Source: Asaia bogorensis
GTDB taxonomy: Bacteria; Pseudomonadota; Alphaproteobacteria; Acetobacterales; Acetobacteraceae
DNA length: 64,000 nt
Direction: 5' to 3'
Assembly (NCBI RefSeq): GCF_900465345.1
Contig: NZ_UEGO01000010.1
Coordinates: 237,848 to 301,847, forward strand
Position numbers and translations under genes: made by a program
In this document: positions 10,821-20,487 of the stretch, piece after piece
Layout of the letters: every line of letters begins with the position of its first letter
Numbering within the stretch: position 1 is the first letter of the stretch
Notes under the pieces: model-generated
The model's database searches: none
Seen by the model: only the letters and a program-made list of their open reading frames with translations
What the model was told of the DNA's origin: nothing

Positions 10821-10909
10821 TCTGACAGTTCCGGGGGTTTCATCAAGCCATAAGACGACCCAACTTGCAGCAGGAGACCAGATTTTTTGGACCGTGAGCG
10901 GAGAGAACC

Positions 10910-11632
10910 TTGAAGGACGGCGTGGTTAAACAGGCGACAGACGGCGCAGAGCGTTCTGCGACTCATGAAGCCGGGTTCCCGACCCGTGCAGGTTGCGAGG
11001 GCCGGTCATCCGCTGGTTCTGTTCCTTCCGGCATGGATCATGCCGGCGCGATGCGAGCGCAAGGGAGCGCAGATCCGGGCGCGTCCGATATCGGGCTTGC
11101 CCCGCTGGAAAGGACAGGGGGCGAGCAGGCACCCCGTGCCCTGCCTTTTGTCATCCGACGCGATGGGACGTGGCTGTATCGGGGCTCGCCCATACGCCGC
11201 AAGGAAATGCTGTGTCTGTTTGGCTCCATGCTGACACGTGACGCCCAGGGGCAGTTCTGGCTCAGGACGCCGACTGAGTCCGGTGTCATACAGGTGGAAG
11301 ACGCGCCGTTTATCGTGAGGGAACTCGATTTTCGTGGTGGCTGCGGCCGTCAGCAAAATCTGTGTCTGCGCACCAATATGGATGAGCTGCTTTGCGTTGG
11401 GCCCGCCCATCCCCTGATTGTCGATTGGGACCATCCGCCATCAGAAGATTGCGCGGCCATACCCTATGTGCAGGTCCGTCGCGGCGAGGGCGACCAGCCC
11501 GTGCTCGCCCGGCTGTCGCGCCCGGTCTATTATGAACTCGTGGCACTTGCTGTGCCCGGCCATGTTGGCTGTCGCCCCTGCATGGGCGTATGGAGCCATA
11601 ATCGCTTCTTCCCGCTGGCCCCCATGCCCTGA
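10910..11632 (+). CDS. DUF1285 family protein
   Basis: A 240-residue protein. The last 165 or so residues match DUF1285: LPFVIRRDGTWLYRGSPI, LFGSMLTRD, YWLRTP-like and VEDAPFIVREL patterns. The first 70 residues are low-complexity and family-free. The TTG at 10910 has GGAG at 10900-10903, a well-placed ribosome binding site, but an in-frame ATG at 11033 is possible. The function is unknown. The gene stands directly before cca, an arrangement I recall from other alphaproteobacteria, where the MoxR operon also lies nearby. Confidence 0.8.
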   Translation: MKDGVVKQATDGAERSATHEAGFPTRAGCEGRSSAGSVPSGMDHAGAMRAQGSADPGASDIGLAPLERTGGEQAPRALPFVIRRDGTWLYRGSPIRRKEMLCLFGSMLTRDAQGQFWLRTPTESGVIQVEDAPFIVRELDFRGGCGRQQNLCLRTNMDELLCVGPAHPLIVDWDHPPSEDCAAIPYVQVRRGEGDQPVLARLSRPVYYELVALAVPGHVGCRPCMGVWSHNRFFPLAPMP

Positions 11633-11701
11633 TCGGGCTTGGCGTGGGGCAGCGGGCACGACAGCCGTTTTTTATTCTGTTCCGGAATCTGATCAACAGC
11701 C

Positions 11702-12973
11702 GTGTCTCATTTGAGCCTTCTCGACAAACTGCCTGATCGTTCGGGCCTTGATCGCCTCTGGCATATCTTGCCGCAGGCGCGTCTCGTTGGTGGATCGGTG
11801 CGCGATCTGCTCATCGGGCGTGACGCGGTGCATGACCTCGATCTGGCAACCCCGGAGCCCCCCGAGACGGTTCAGGCCCTGTTTGAAGCGGCGGGGATCA
11901 AGACGATACCGACCGGGCTGGCTCATGGCACCGTTACAGCGCTGATCGATCATGTGCCCTATGAAATCACGACTTTACGGCGTGACGTGCAAACGAACGG
12001 ACGTCATGCCGAGGTTGCCTGGACGACAGACTGGCAGGAGGACGCAGCGCGACGCGATTTCACGATCAATGCGCTCTTCTGTGACCGTCATGGCGAGATT
12101 CATGATTATTTCGGGGGGCTTGAGGATCTTGCAGCGCGTCATGTGCGCTTTGTGGGCGATGCCGCCCGCCGCATTGAGGAAGATGCGCTGCGTATCCTGC
12201 GGTTTTTCCGTTTTCAGGCGCGTTTCGGGGGCACCGGCCCGCAGGATCGACCCGATGCGGAAGCGATACGGGCAATCACCAGCCATGCCGCCCTGATCGA
12301 TGGGCTCTCCGCCGAGCGTGTGGCCAGCGAGATACTGCGTATTCTCACAGGGCCCAATCTCATGCGCAGCCTGCATCTGATGGCCGATGCCGGTATCCTG
12401 CCTCGCCTCCTGCCTTCGGCAGACTTGCCGCGTCTGGCCCGAGCACTCGATGCCGATGTGCCGCCCGATGACATCCTGCGTCTTGGGTTGCTGGCTGATA
12501 CGCCGGATCTTGCCGAGCGGCTTCGGCTGTCTGGCAAACAGGCGCAGCGCCTTGCCCGTATGAGCCCGTCCACCCTGCTGCATGGTTTCGACGCGCAAGG
12601 GTATGAAACGCAGCACCCGTTGATCCTCGCGCCCTCACTGGGTGACCACGAGCTTCGCATGCTGCTGTCCTGTCATGACCGACAGACATTGACCGACCGC
12701 AGCTGGTTTGCACAGGCCGAGAGGATAGCCGATGTCTCGTCCGAAGCGTGGAACACATTGAGAGACAGGCTCGCACAGCTTGAGCGTCCGGTTTTTCCGC
12801 TGGCCGGGCGCGATGTGATGGCCGCTGGTGTGCGACCGGGGCCGGCCATAGGGGAGGCTCTCGCCCATCTGGCTGCCTGGTGGCGCAGCCAGGGCTGTCT
12901 GCCCGACCGGATGGCCTGTCTTGCCGAACTGAAAACGCGCCTGCCTCTTTCGTCACAAGGCGCAGGGGGGTAA
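11702..12973 (+). CDS. cca: CCA tRNA nucleotidyltransferase
   Basis: A 423-residue class II nucleotidyltransferase that builds or repairs the 3' CCA end of tRNAs from CTP and ATP. The nucleotidyl-transfer motif LVGGSVRDLLIGR (28-40) and the metal-binding pair Asp45 and Asp47 in HDLDLAT are intact. RRDFTINAL and the basic segment RIEEDALRILRFFRF follow in the expected order. The start is a GTG at 11702, since no ATG lies before the first motif, and its ribosome binding site is weak. The ABC exporter gene begins nine bases after the stop, so the two may be co-transcribed. Confidence 0.93.
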   Translation: MSHLSLLDKLPDRSGLDRLWHILPQARLVGGSVRDLLIGRDAVHDLDLATPEPPETVQALFEAAGIKTIPTGLAHGTVTALIDHVPYEITTLRRDVQTNGRHAEVAWTTDWQEDAARRDFTINALFCDRHGEIHDYFGGLEDLAARHVRFVGDAARRIEEDALRILRFFRFQARFGGTGPQDRPDAEAIRAITSHAALIDGLSAERVASEILRILTGPNLMRSLHLMADAGILPRLLPSADLPRLARALDADVPPDDILRLGLLADTPDLAERLRLSGKQAQRLARMSPSTLLHGFDAQGYETQHPLILAPSLGDHELRMLLSCHDRQTLTDRSWFAQAERIADVSSEAWNTLRDRLAQLERPVFPLAGRDVMAAGVRPGPAIGEALAHLAAWWRSQGCLPDRMACLAELKTRLPLSSQGAGG

Positions 12974-12982
12974 ACCGCAGGA

Positions 12983-14827
12983 ATGAAAACAGCGCAGCCT
13001 GCAGCCCAGACCCCTTTGCGACGCATCGACCCGCAGGGGGTGCAGGGACGCCAGATGATTTTTCGCATCTGGCGTGAGGAAGTCCGTCACCATGTCGGGC
13101 GTCTGGCCGCCGTCGTGGTGCTTACGGTTCTGACCGCCGGGCTGACGGCCCTGTATCCGCTCGTTATCAAGCGCGCGGTGGATATGTTTGCGGTGCATGA
13201 CCCGCGTATTCTCTATCAGGTGCCTGCTCTGGTGGTGCTGGTGACAGGGCTCAAGGCCGCCACGCAATATGGCCAGACCCTGTCCGTACAGGGGCTCGTT
13301 CTCGTGGTCATACGCGGCTTGCAGTCACGCATGTTCGCCCATGCTCTCACAGCCGATATCGCCCGTATCGAAAAGGAAGCACCCGCGCAGTGGGCTGCGC
13401 GCTTTACCACCGATGCGGTCTCGATCCGTGAAGCCATGATCCGCGCCGTCAATGCGCTCGGAGATGTCGTGACCGTGGTCGGTCTCGTCGCCTCCATGAT
13501 CTATACCGACTGGGAGCTGAGCCTGATCGCGCTCGTGCTCTATCCGGTCGCCGCGGTGCCGATACAGAAACTTGGCAAGCGTGTCCGTCGTGCTTCGGGA
13601 GGTATGCAGGAGCAGATCGGTGAGACGGCGACATTGCTCAATGAGAGCTTTGCGCTGGCCCGTCAGGTGCGCGTGTATCGTATGGAGGATAGCGAAGCAC
13701 GACGTGTGGATGGATCGCTGGATCTGCTGCACAACGCTTTCTGGCGGATTTCACGCGGGCGGGCGCGTGTCGATCCTGTGCTTGAGGTGCTGGGTGGCAC
13801 GGCTATTGCTGCGGTGCTCGGTTTCGCCGGCTGGCGTGCCGCGATGGGTGGCGCGACGCTGGGCGATTTCACGGCCTTCATCGCCGCTCTTTTTGCGGCT
13901 TCGCGCCCCTTGCGCGCCCTTGGGTCGCTCAATGCGGCCCTGCAGGAAGGTCTTGGTGGGCTGGAGCGTGTTTTTTCGGTCATCGACGAACCGCCAGCCG
14001 TGGCCGAACGTACGGATGCGCGTCTCCTGCCGCCGGGGCATGGACGCCTTGTGTTCGATCAGGCCGGGTTCGTCTATCCCGATGGCCGCACGGGTTTGCG
14101 TGGCCTGAGCTTTGATGTGCGACCGGGCTGGACCGTGGCGCTGGTCGGTCCGTCCGGGGCCGGTAAATCTACGGCATTGTCGCTCATTCCGAGACTTCAC
14201 GATGTCAGCGCGGGGCAGATTTTGCTCGACGGGGTGGATCTGCGTGATCTGAAGCTGTCCGAGTTGCGCGACGCCATTGCCTATGTCAGCCAGGACACCA
14301 CGCTTTTCGACATGTCCGTGCTTGAGAACATTCGCATCGGTCGCCCCACGGCCAGCCGTGCAGAAGTCGAGGCGGCTGCCCTTGCGGCGGCAGTCGATTT
14401 TGCCGACACCTTGCCACAGGGGCTCGATACACGGGTTGGCCCGGGTGGTCAGCGTCTTTCGGGTGGGCAAAGGCAGCGCGTCGCGCTGGCGCGCGCGCTG
14501 CTGCGTGATCCGCGTCTGCTGCTGCTGGATGAGGCCACAAGCGCACTGGATTCAGAGAGCGAGGCCAAGGTTCAGGCAACATTGGCCGATCTGCGCCGTG
14601 ATCGTACCACCATCATTGTGGCGCATCGTCTGTCGACGGTTAAGAGTGCTGACCTGATTATTGTCATGAGCGAAGGCGCGGCCGTCGAAATGGGTACCCA
14701 TGCCGAGTTGCAGGCGCAGGGGGGGCTCTATGCCCGCCTTGTGCGCAACCAGTCGCTCGATCTGGTTGAGGCCGCACCGGAGGTCGTGCTGGAAGCCGCA
14801 ACGCTCGAGATCATCGACGCACCCTGA
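12983..14827 (+). CDS. ABC exporter, fused permease and ATPase (MsbA-like)
   Basis: A 614-residue half-transporter. Residues up to about 340 form a six-helix type I exporter domain (for example VVVLTVLTAGLTALYPLVI near 40-58). The ATPase domain has Walker A GPSGAGKST (about 389-397), Q-loop AYVSQDTTLF, signature LSGGQRQRVALARAL (about 492) and Walker B LLLLDEATSALD. This architecture fits lipid A or other lipid flippases such as MsbA, but multidrug and heavy-metal exporters look the same, so the substrate is not assigned. It follows cca with nine bases between. Confidence 0.85.
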   Translation: MKTAQPAAQTPLRRIDPQGVQGRQMIFRIWREEVRHHVGRLAAVVVLTVLTAGLTALYPLVIKRAVDMFAVHDPRILYQVPALVVLVTGLKAATQYGQTLSVQGLVLVVIRGLQSRMFAHALTADIARIEKEAPAQWAARFTTDAVSIREAMIRAVNALGDVVTVVGLVASMIYTDWELSLIALVLYPVAAVPIQKLGKRVRRASGGMQEQIGETATLLNESFALARQVRVYRMEDSEARRVDGSLDLLHNAFWRISRGRARVDPVLEVLGGTAIAAVLGFAGWRAAMGGATLGDFTAFIAALFAASRPLRALGSLNAALQEGLGGLERVFSVIDEPPAVAERTDARLLPPGHGRLVFDQAGFVYPDGRTGLRGLSFDVRPGWTVALVGPSGAGKSTALSLIPRLHDVSAGQILLDGVDLRDLKLSELRDAIAYVSQDTTLFDMSVLENIRIGRPTASRAEVEAAALAAAVDFADTLPQGLDTRVGPGGQRLSGGQRQRVALARALLRDPRLLLLDEATSALDSESEAKVQATLADLRRDRTTIIVAHRLSTVKSADLIIVMSEGAAVEMGTHAELQAQGGLYARLVRNQSLDLVEAAPEVVLEAATLEIIDAP

Positions 14828-14938
14828 GGCACTTGTCTACTCTGAGGGGGCGGGTGTGAGCCGGGGGCGCTGTTTCCCCCGATGACTGCCTCAGGCGCTC
14901 AGGCTCTTTATTGTCTGCGCTGGGCTCTGTTGAAGTTT

Positions 14939-15427
14939 CTAGACCGCTGGAGGGGCCAAAGCCGCTAGGGCGGGCAGGATCTGCTCGTAAAGCGGGCGCT
15001 TGAAGCCCAGATTATAGGTTGTCACGTCCTGAGGCCGGACCCATTCCCACCGGTCGAATTCGGCAGGTTCCGTGCCATCTCCTGCCAGATTGATGGCGCT
15101 GTCGGGTTCGGCCATGCGCATGGCAAACCAGCGTTGCGTCTGACCGCGATATCGTCCCCCAAGCGCCTTGCCGATCAGATGGGGGGGCAAATCATAGGGC
15201 AGCCAGCCGGGATAGCTGCCCAGAAGGGTGGCGTGACGAAGCCCGGTCTCCTCACGCAACTCACGATGGGCCGCTTCTTCCGGAGATTCGTTCTCGTCAA
15301 TCCCGCCCTGAGGGCATTGCCAGACATCACGCAGATCGGTCCGTCTGGCGAGGAAGAGGGCACCCTCGCGGTTGAACAGCATGATGCCCACATTGGGGCG
15401 ATAGGGAAGCGTGGCCGGATCGATCAT
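14939..15427 (-). CDS. rppH: RNA pyrophosphohydrolase RppH
   Basis: A 162-residue Nudix enzyme that removes pyrophosphate from the 5' triphosphate end of RNA and so starts mRNA decay. The Nudix box GGIDENESPEEAAHRELREE (from residue 41) is complete, including the RELREETGL end. The region YRPNVGIMLFNREG and the GRYRGQTQRWFAMR segment are typical of RppH rather than other Nudix proteins. I chose the ATG at 15427, since a longer frame from 15502 would run through the hairpin behind ctpA. It is the last gene of the gpmI-envC-ctpA-rppH string. Confidence 0.9.
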   Translation of the reverse strand: MIDPATLPYRPNVGIMLFNREGALFLARRTDLRDVWQCPQGGIDENESPEEAAHRELREETGLRHATLLGSYPGWLPYDLPPHLIGKALGGRYRGQTQRWFAMRMAEPDSAINLAGDGTEPAEFDRWEWVRPQDVTTYNLGFKRPLYEQILPALAALAPPAV

Positions 15428-15473
15428 GGCGTAGGGCTCGGATGGAGTTGAAGCGTCAAGCGGAAGATATGAA

Positions 15474-15497
15474 ACCGGCCCCTCGAAAGGGGCCGGT
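15474..15497 (-). terminator. Hairpin between ctpA and rppH
   Basis: A perfect ten-base-pair GC-rich stem (15474-15483 with 15488-15497) and a CGAA loop begin 11 bases after the ctpA stop. On the minus strand it is followed by TTTCATAT, a weak T-run. It may be a partial terminator that lowers rppH expression, or an mRNA-stabilising end. Confidence 0.6.
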
Positions 15498-15508
15498 GCC
15501 AAGAAAGA

Positions 15509-17050
15509 TTAGTGCTGCGTGGAAGAAGAAGCCGGAGCAGGGGGCTTCTGATCCTTGCCCGCCGCTTTTTCCCCGGCGGCCTTGTCGTCAGTCGCCTTTT
15601 CCGGGGGCTTCGCATCGGCGGTTTTTGCAGCAGCCTTGTCAGCGGCCGGTTGCCCCAGAGGAAGGGCTTCATCAGGCAGGGATGCCATGGCGCGGACTAC
15701 ACGCAGCCCCTGTTGCAGTTGGAAGTCCGTCGCCGGCTTGGCCGGGTCGAAACGGGGCCAGTTATCCGCAGGCGCGTGGGGGATGCTGGCCGAGATGGAG
15801 GGCAGGTCGGTCCGTGTCGGGGCCTTGTTCTTGTTACCGCCCGTATTGGTGATGATATGGGCCAGATCGGCTTCACGATAGCCGTAGCCATCGTCGTCCT
15901 TGCTTTCCTTGACCACGATATCGGGCGCGATGCCCAAAGCCTGAATGGAGCGGCCCGATGGCGTGTAGTAACGCGCCGTTGTCAGACGCACGGCACCATG
16001 GCCCGGCACGGGGATGAGCGACTGCACGGAGCCCTTGCCGAAGGATTTCTCGCCCACCAGAACGGCGCGGCGATGGTCCTGAAGCGCACCGGCCACGATT
16101 TCGGAGGCCGAGGCCGATCCGCCATCGATCAGCACGACAATCGGCAGCTTGCCCGTGATATCGGTGCCTTTGGCATCCCAGCGACGGTTGTTTTCGGCGT
16201 GACGCCCACGGATCGAGACGATCTCGCCTTCGGGGATGAAATCATCGCTGACAGCAATGGCCTGATCGAGCTTGCCGCCGGGGTTCAGACGCAGATCGAG
16301 CACAAGACCCTGCAGCTTGTTGCCCGACTTTGCCTTCAACTTGTCATAGGCCTCATGCAGTGCGGTCTCGGTATCGTCGTCGAATTCGGAAATGCGGATA
16401 TAGCCGATATTGCCATAAAGCGACGAGCGGACGACCTGCACATGCACGACCTCGCGGGTCATGGTGACCTTGAGCGGTTTGGGCTCTTTCGCGCGAATGA
16501 TGGTCAGGGTGATCTTGGTGCCCGGATCGCCGCGCATCTTGGTCACGGCCTGGTCGAGCGTCAGACCCTCAAGCGACTTGCCGTCGACTTCGGTAATGTA
16601 ATCGCCCGGCTTGAGCCCTGCACGCGAGGCAGGGGTGCCATCGATGGGCGAGACCACGCGGATATGGCCGTTCTGCTGCTGGACCTGCACGCCCAGACCG
16701 CCGAACTTCCCGCTGATCTGGATCTGCATCTCCTTGAACTGCTTCTCGTTCATGTAGGAGCTGTGGGGATCGAGACCGCCCACCATGCCATCGAGGGCGT
16801 TGTTGATCAGGTCCTTGTCGCTGACAGGCTCGACATATTCGGCCCGAACAAGGTCGAGCACGGTTCCGAACAAGGTGAGCAGACGCAGGGTTTCGCTGTG
16901 GTTGTCGGGGTCGGCCGCGACTTCCTTGGCGAAGGCCTTGCTGCTGATCATCTGCCCAAGGCTCGGGGCCATGGCGGCTTCCAACGCCGGACCGGCGGTG
17001 ATTCCGGCCAGGAATGCCGTTCCGAGCAGCAGACCAGTGCGGAGCTTCAT
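15509..17050 (-). CDS. ctpA: C-terminal processing peptidase, S41 family
   Basis: About 513 residues. A signal sequence (MKLRTGLLLGTAFLAGITAG) is followed by a PDZ domain (FGGLGVQVQQQNG, then PGDYITEVDGKSLEGLTLDQ) and the S41 serine protease core. The core has DLRLNPGG, the catalytic Ser in GGSASASEIVAGALQD and the Lys in GEKSFGKGSVQ. The C-terminal tail is rich in Ala, Lys and Pro and is probably disordered. Such enzymes trim periplasmic proteins and control peptidoglycan hydrolases. The ATG at 17050 has AAGGGA nine bases upstream and is preferred to the ATG at 17059. An EnvC-like gene lies upstream. Confidence 0.92.
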   Translation of the reverse strand: MKLRTGLLLGTAFLAGITAGPALEAAMAPSLGQMISSKAFAKEVAADPDNHSETLRLLTLFGTVLDLVRAEYVEPVSDKDLINNALDGMVGGLDPHSSYMNEKQFKEMQIQISGKFGGLGVQVQQQNGHIRVVSPIDGTPASRAGLKPGDYITEVDGKSLEGLTLDQAVTKMRGDPGTKITLTIIRAKEPKPLKVTMTREVVHVQVVRSSLYGNIGYIRISEFDDDTETALHEAYDKLKAKSGNKLQGLVLDLRLNPGGKLDQAIAVSDDFIPEGEIVSIRGRHAENNRRWDAKGTDITGKLPIVVLIDGGSASASEIVAGALQDHRRAVLVGEKSFGKGSVQSLIPVPGHGAVRLTTARYYTPSGRSIQALGIAPDIVVKESKDDDGYGYREADLAHIITNTGGNKNKAPTRTDLPSISASIPHAPADNWPRFDPAKPATDFQLQQGLRVVRAMASLPDEALPLGQPAADKAAAKTADAKPPEKATDDKAAGEKAAGKDQKPPAPASSSTQH

Positions 17051-17163
17051 GCAATTCATCCCTTGAATCCGGTGCGGAGCCTGAGGCCCGGTGCCGATCC
17101 TGTTAGCGTCTGTCTTTCAGCGGAGCCTGAACACCAGGGTCTCCACCGCATTGAGAACCGAAA

Positions 17164-17192
17164 TCTATAACGATATTAGCGCAGTCTGTCGA
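17164..17192 (-). promoter_or_regulatory. Candidate promoter for ctpA
   Basis: On the minus strand there is TCGACA (17187-17192), a 17-base gap and TATAGA (17164-17169), a fair match to the housekeeping consensus. It lies about 110 bases before the ctpA start and after the envC-like stop, so ctpA-rppH may be expressed without the upstream genes. Confidence 0.5.
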
Positions 17193-17242
17193 AACAATGC
17201 AGAATCGCCAAGAGGGGTTCTGGCGTCCTGTAAGGTTGCCCT

Positions 17243-18826
17243 TCAGAGATAGGGGCCGGGATCGATGATTTTACTTCCTGAGCGCAACTGCACGAAGAGT
17301 GCCCCGCCGCCACCGCCCATCGTGCCGAGCGCAGCATGGCGGCTGATAGTCTGCCCCGTCGAGACGGAAAGCCCTCCCAATCCTGAGAGCACGAAGCGGT
17401 AATGATGCCCGCAATCGAGAATGATCATGTTGCCGAATGACCGGAACGGGCCGGCAAAGTCGATCTGCCCGGCACAGGGCGCGCTGACAGAACTTCCGGC
17501 GCTTGCCTGATAGGTGATGCCGCTCGCCGGGCCGCTCTCGGTGGTCTGGTGCCACGCAGTCAGCACACGACCGGCTACGGGGCCATGTCCGCCGCCCCGT
17601 GTTACGCCATTGCCCGAACTGCTCAGGGCGCGGGCCTGTGTGCTGAGCGCACGCGCCTTTGCCTGCTGGTTCTGCCTTTCCAGTTCTCTGGCCTCGGCTT
17701 CCATTCGTGCCTTGATGCTGGCCTGCGCCTTGTCGATAGCTGTCAGCGCATCCTCGAGCGTCGCGGCCTTTGCTGTTGCGGCGGCGATTTCATCATGAGC
17801 CTGACGGGCTCGTGCCTCGGCCTCTGCCTGCTGGTGGGTGGCGGTTTCCATCCGGCTGGCGTTGAGATCGCGTAGAGCGGCCAGTTTGCGGCTCGCATTT
17901 CCGAGCGCTGTGTTGCGGTCTGCAAGTTCGTGAGCTGTCTGGTCAAGAAGTGTTTTCTGGCTGCGCAAATCCTCCGCCTGCCGGGTGGTCAGTCGTGTCA
18001 GCCCCGCAATCACGCTCAGGCCCTGAACCGCATCATCGGCCTGCCCCGAGAGGGCAACGACAGACGTGCCGGGATAGCGGGCAAGGCGCAGGGCGACAGG
18101 CAGAATGGTCTGGAGGGCGGCGCGGCGTCGGGCAAGCGCCAGACGCTGCTCGTTCTGTCTTGCCGTGAGTGAGGCGATATCGGCTGTCAGGGCGTCGATC
18201 TGCTTTTGCGTTGCGTCCAGTTCGTTCTCGGCCTGGTTGGTCAGGGCAGAGAAACGTCGGGCCTTCTGGGCCTGCAACGTCGCCTCCTGAGCGGCACGCG
18301 CCTGATCCTTGCGGCGGGTCTCGATAAGGGCCGCCTCATTGGCCTGGCGGGCCATAAGGGCCTTCTTGTCTGCAATGGCCTTGTCGAGAGCCTTCTGGTT
18401 GGCATTGCCCTGTTTCGTATGGGGTGTCGCCCCCGTTGCTGGCGATAACGCGGCCAGCGCGAGCCCAAAGCCCAGCGTCACGCTGACAAGGCAAAACGCC
18501 CTTGTGAAACGTGTTGCGCCGAATGGCGCAGCTTCAGGCGCGGCGGCATGGTGGGTATCGGCAGGAAAAGAGGAATCATCTCGTGATGTATCTCGCCCTA
18601 AGGGGTGCAGAGGCGCGAAGAGGGCGATGGTGCATCGCCAGTCGGAGGAAATCGGAACAGAAAGCGAGTGGGAGGCATCCTGAGACAAGCCCCCGCTCTG
18701 ACCTGATGTCTCGCGGGGTTTTTCTCCCCGACGGTCTTTCAGACGGGCAGGATGAACCCGCCCGCCTGTGAAGTGCATTTTACCGAGGGCTGAACAGCCG
18801 GTCAGGAAGAGGCTCGCGACCGGCAT
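17243..18826 (-). CDS. EnvC-like murein hydrolase activator (degenerate LytM/M23 domain)
   Basis: The open frame is 527 residues. Recognisable sequence starts with a hydrophobic, signal-like segment (LVSVTLGFGLALAALSPATG, near residue 115). A long coiled coil follows, with many Ala/Glu/Arg/Gln heptads, and then an M23 fold at the C-terminus (ASAGSSVSAP, DCGHHYRFVLSGL, FVQLRSGSKIIDPGPYL). The H-x-x-x-D and H-x-H zinc ligands of active M23 peptidases are replaced, as in EnvC, which activates amidases instead of cutting. The first 110 residues are not family-like. The real start is probably further in, but no ATG lies there. It begins eight bases after gpmI. Confidence 0.8.
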   Translation of the reverse strand: MPVASLFLTGCSALGKMHFTGGRVHPARLKDRRGEKPRETSGQSGGLSQDASHSLSVPISSDWRCTIALFAPLHPLGRDTSRDDSSFPADTHHAAAPEAAPFGATRFTRAFCLVSVTLGFGLALAALSPATGATPHTKQGNANQKALDKAIADKKALMARQANEAALIETRRKDQARAAQEATLQAQKARRFSALTNQAENELDATQKQIDALTADIASLTARQNEQRLALARRRAALQTILPVALRLARYPGTSVVALSGQADDAVQGLSVIAGLTRLTTRQAEDLRSQKTLLDQTAHELADRNTALGNASRKLAALRDLNASRMETATHQQAEAEARARQAHDEIAAATAKAATLEDALTAIDKAQASIKARMEAEARELERQNQQAKARALSTQARALSSSGNGVTRGGGHGPVAGRVLTAWHQTTESGPASGITYQASAGSSVSAPCAGQIDFAGPFRSFGNMIILDCGHHYRFVLSGLGGLSVSTGQTISRHAALGTMGGGGGALFVQLRSGSKIIDPGPYL

Positions 18827-18833
18827 GGTAGAT

Positions 18834-20372
18834 TCAGCCGTTGATCAGGCACTTGCCGGTCATCTCGGCAGGCTTGGTCAGGTTCATCAGGGTGAGCAGC
18901 GTGGGAGCCAGATCAGCCAGACGTCCGTCATGGATGGCGGTGACACCCTTCGCACCGTGCAGCAGTACCGGCACCCGGTTGAGGGTGTGGGCCGTATGAG
19001 CGCCACCGGTAACCGGGTCGCGCATGGTCTCGCAATTGCCGTGATCGGCTGTGACGATCAGCGCGCCGCCCATCTTGTCGATGGCATCGACAATACGGCC
19101 GAGCCCGGTATCCACGGTTTCGCACGCCTTGATGGCGGCTGCCAGCACGCCGGTATGGCCCACCATGTCGGGATTGGCGAAGTTCAGAACGATAAGGTCG
19201 AATTTGCCGCTTTCGATGGCAGCCACGGCCTTGTCAGTCAGTTCCGGGGCAGACATTTCCGGTTGCAGGTCATAGGTGGCCACTTTGGGTGAGGGGACCA
19301 GAATACGCTCTTCACCGGGCAGAACAGCCTCGCGACCGCCATTGAGGAAGTAGGTGACGTGCGGATATTTCTCGGTCTCGGCCATGCGCAGCTGTGTGCG
19401 TCCAGCCTGTGAAACGACATCGCCCAGCAGGTGCTCCATCGATTCCTTGGGGAACATGACGCTCATGAACGGTGCCAGAGCCGAGCTATAGGCGGTCATG
19501 CCGCATACAGCGGCAAATTTGATGGTTTTCGTGCGCGCAAAGCCATCGAAATCGGGGAAAACCATCGCATCGAGCAATTCGCGGATGCGGTCGGCACGGA
19601 AATTTGCGGACAGGATGCCATCGCCATCCTTCATGCCAGCGTAGGACCCGATCACGGTCGGCTCGACGAACTCGTCTGTCACGCCCTGGGCCTGGCTGGC
19701 GGGCAGAACGCTTAATGCGTCATCTGCGTGATTGCCGGTTGCGGAGACGATCGCATCATAGACGCGGCTGACGCGTTCCCAGCGATTGTCGCGGTCCATG
19801 GCGTAATAACGGCCGCTGACCGTGGCGATGCTTGCGCCAGCCGGGAGGGCGGCAGCGAGAGTGCGGATGAATCCGTCGCCGGAATCGGGTGCAGTGTCGC
19901 GCCCATCGGAGAACACATGCACGGCCACGGGAATACCGGCCTGTGCCACGATCTGGGCGAGCGCAATGACGTGGTCCATATGGGCATGGACGCCGCCCGT
20001 GGAAACCAGCCCCATCAGATGGCAGGTGCCTTTGCTAACCTTGAGCGCGTCGATCAAGGCACACAGGGCCGGGTTGCTGGCCAGCGACCCATCGCGCGCG
20101 GCGCGGCTGATGCGTGGCAGGTTCTGCATGACGACGCGACCAGCACCGATATTGAGGTGACCGACTTCCGAATTGCCCATCTGCCCTTCCGGCAGGCCGA
20201 CATCCTCGCCGCACGCCTTCAGATAGGCATGAGGGGAGCCTGCCCAGAGACGGTCGAAATTCGGCGTATTGGCCAGAGCTACGGCATTGTCCTCGCGGGT
20301 GGCGCTATCGCCAAAACCGTCGAGAATGACGAGCATGACCGGGCGCGGCACGCTGGAAGGGGATGCGGACAT
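18834..20372 (-). CDS. gpmI: 2,3-bisphosphoglycerate-independent phosphoglycerate mutase
   Basis: A 512-residue manganese-dependent enzyme that interconverts 3- and 2-phosphoglycerate in glycolysis and gluconeogenesis. The metal site VILDGFGDS (near 15-23) and the phospho-serine loop MGNSEVGHLNIGAGR (Ser68) are intact, and VTADHGNCE near the C-terminus supplies further metal ligands. The start at 20372 has AGGAG eight bases before the ATG. The length agrees with the family, while the longer open frame to 20447 does not. It heads the gpmI-envC-ctpA-rppH string. Confidence 0.95.
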   Translation of the reverse strand: MSASPSSVPRPVMLVILDGFGDSATREDNAVALANTPNFDRLWAGSPHAYLKACGEDVGLPEGQMGNSEVGHLNIGAGRVVMQNLPRISRAARDGSLASNPALCALIDALKVSKGTCHLMGLVSTGGVHAHMDHVIALAQIVAQAGIPVAVHVFSDGRDTAPDSGDGFIRTLAAALPAGASIATVSGRYYAMDRDNRWERVSRVYDAIVSATGNHADDALSVLPASQAQGVTDEFVEPTVIGSYAGMKDGDGILSANFRADRIRELLDAMVFPDFDGFARTKTIKFAAVCGMTAYSSALAPFMSVMFPKESMEHLLGDVVSQAGRTQLRMAETEKYPHVTYFLNGGREAVLPGEERILVPSPKVATYDLQPEMSAPELTDKAVAAIESGKFDLIVLNFANPDMVGHTGVLAAAIKACETVDTGLGRIVDAIDKMGGALIVTADHGNCETMRDPVTGGAHTAHTLNRVPVLLHGAKGVTAIHDGRLADLAPTLLTLMNLTKPAEMTGKCLING

Positions 20373-20487
20373 GAGTAGTCTCCTGCAATTTTGCGCCCAT
20401 GATGCCGCATTTTGTGTGCTCTGCGAACTCTCCCCCGGCGGGTTCACGCCATTTTCTGGCTAAGAATGCTGTGAGTAGCGAATGGTG

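Noticed and set aside
15512..17170. A 552-codon open frame on the plus strand
   Set aside because: It is wholly antisense to ctpA, whose PDZ and S41 motifs are intact. The translated product has no recognisable domain.
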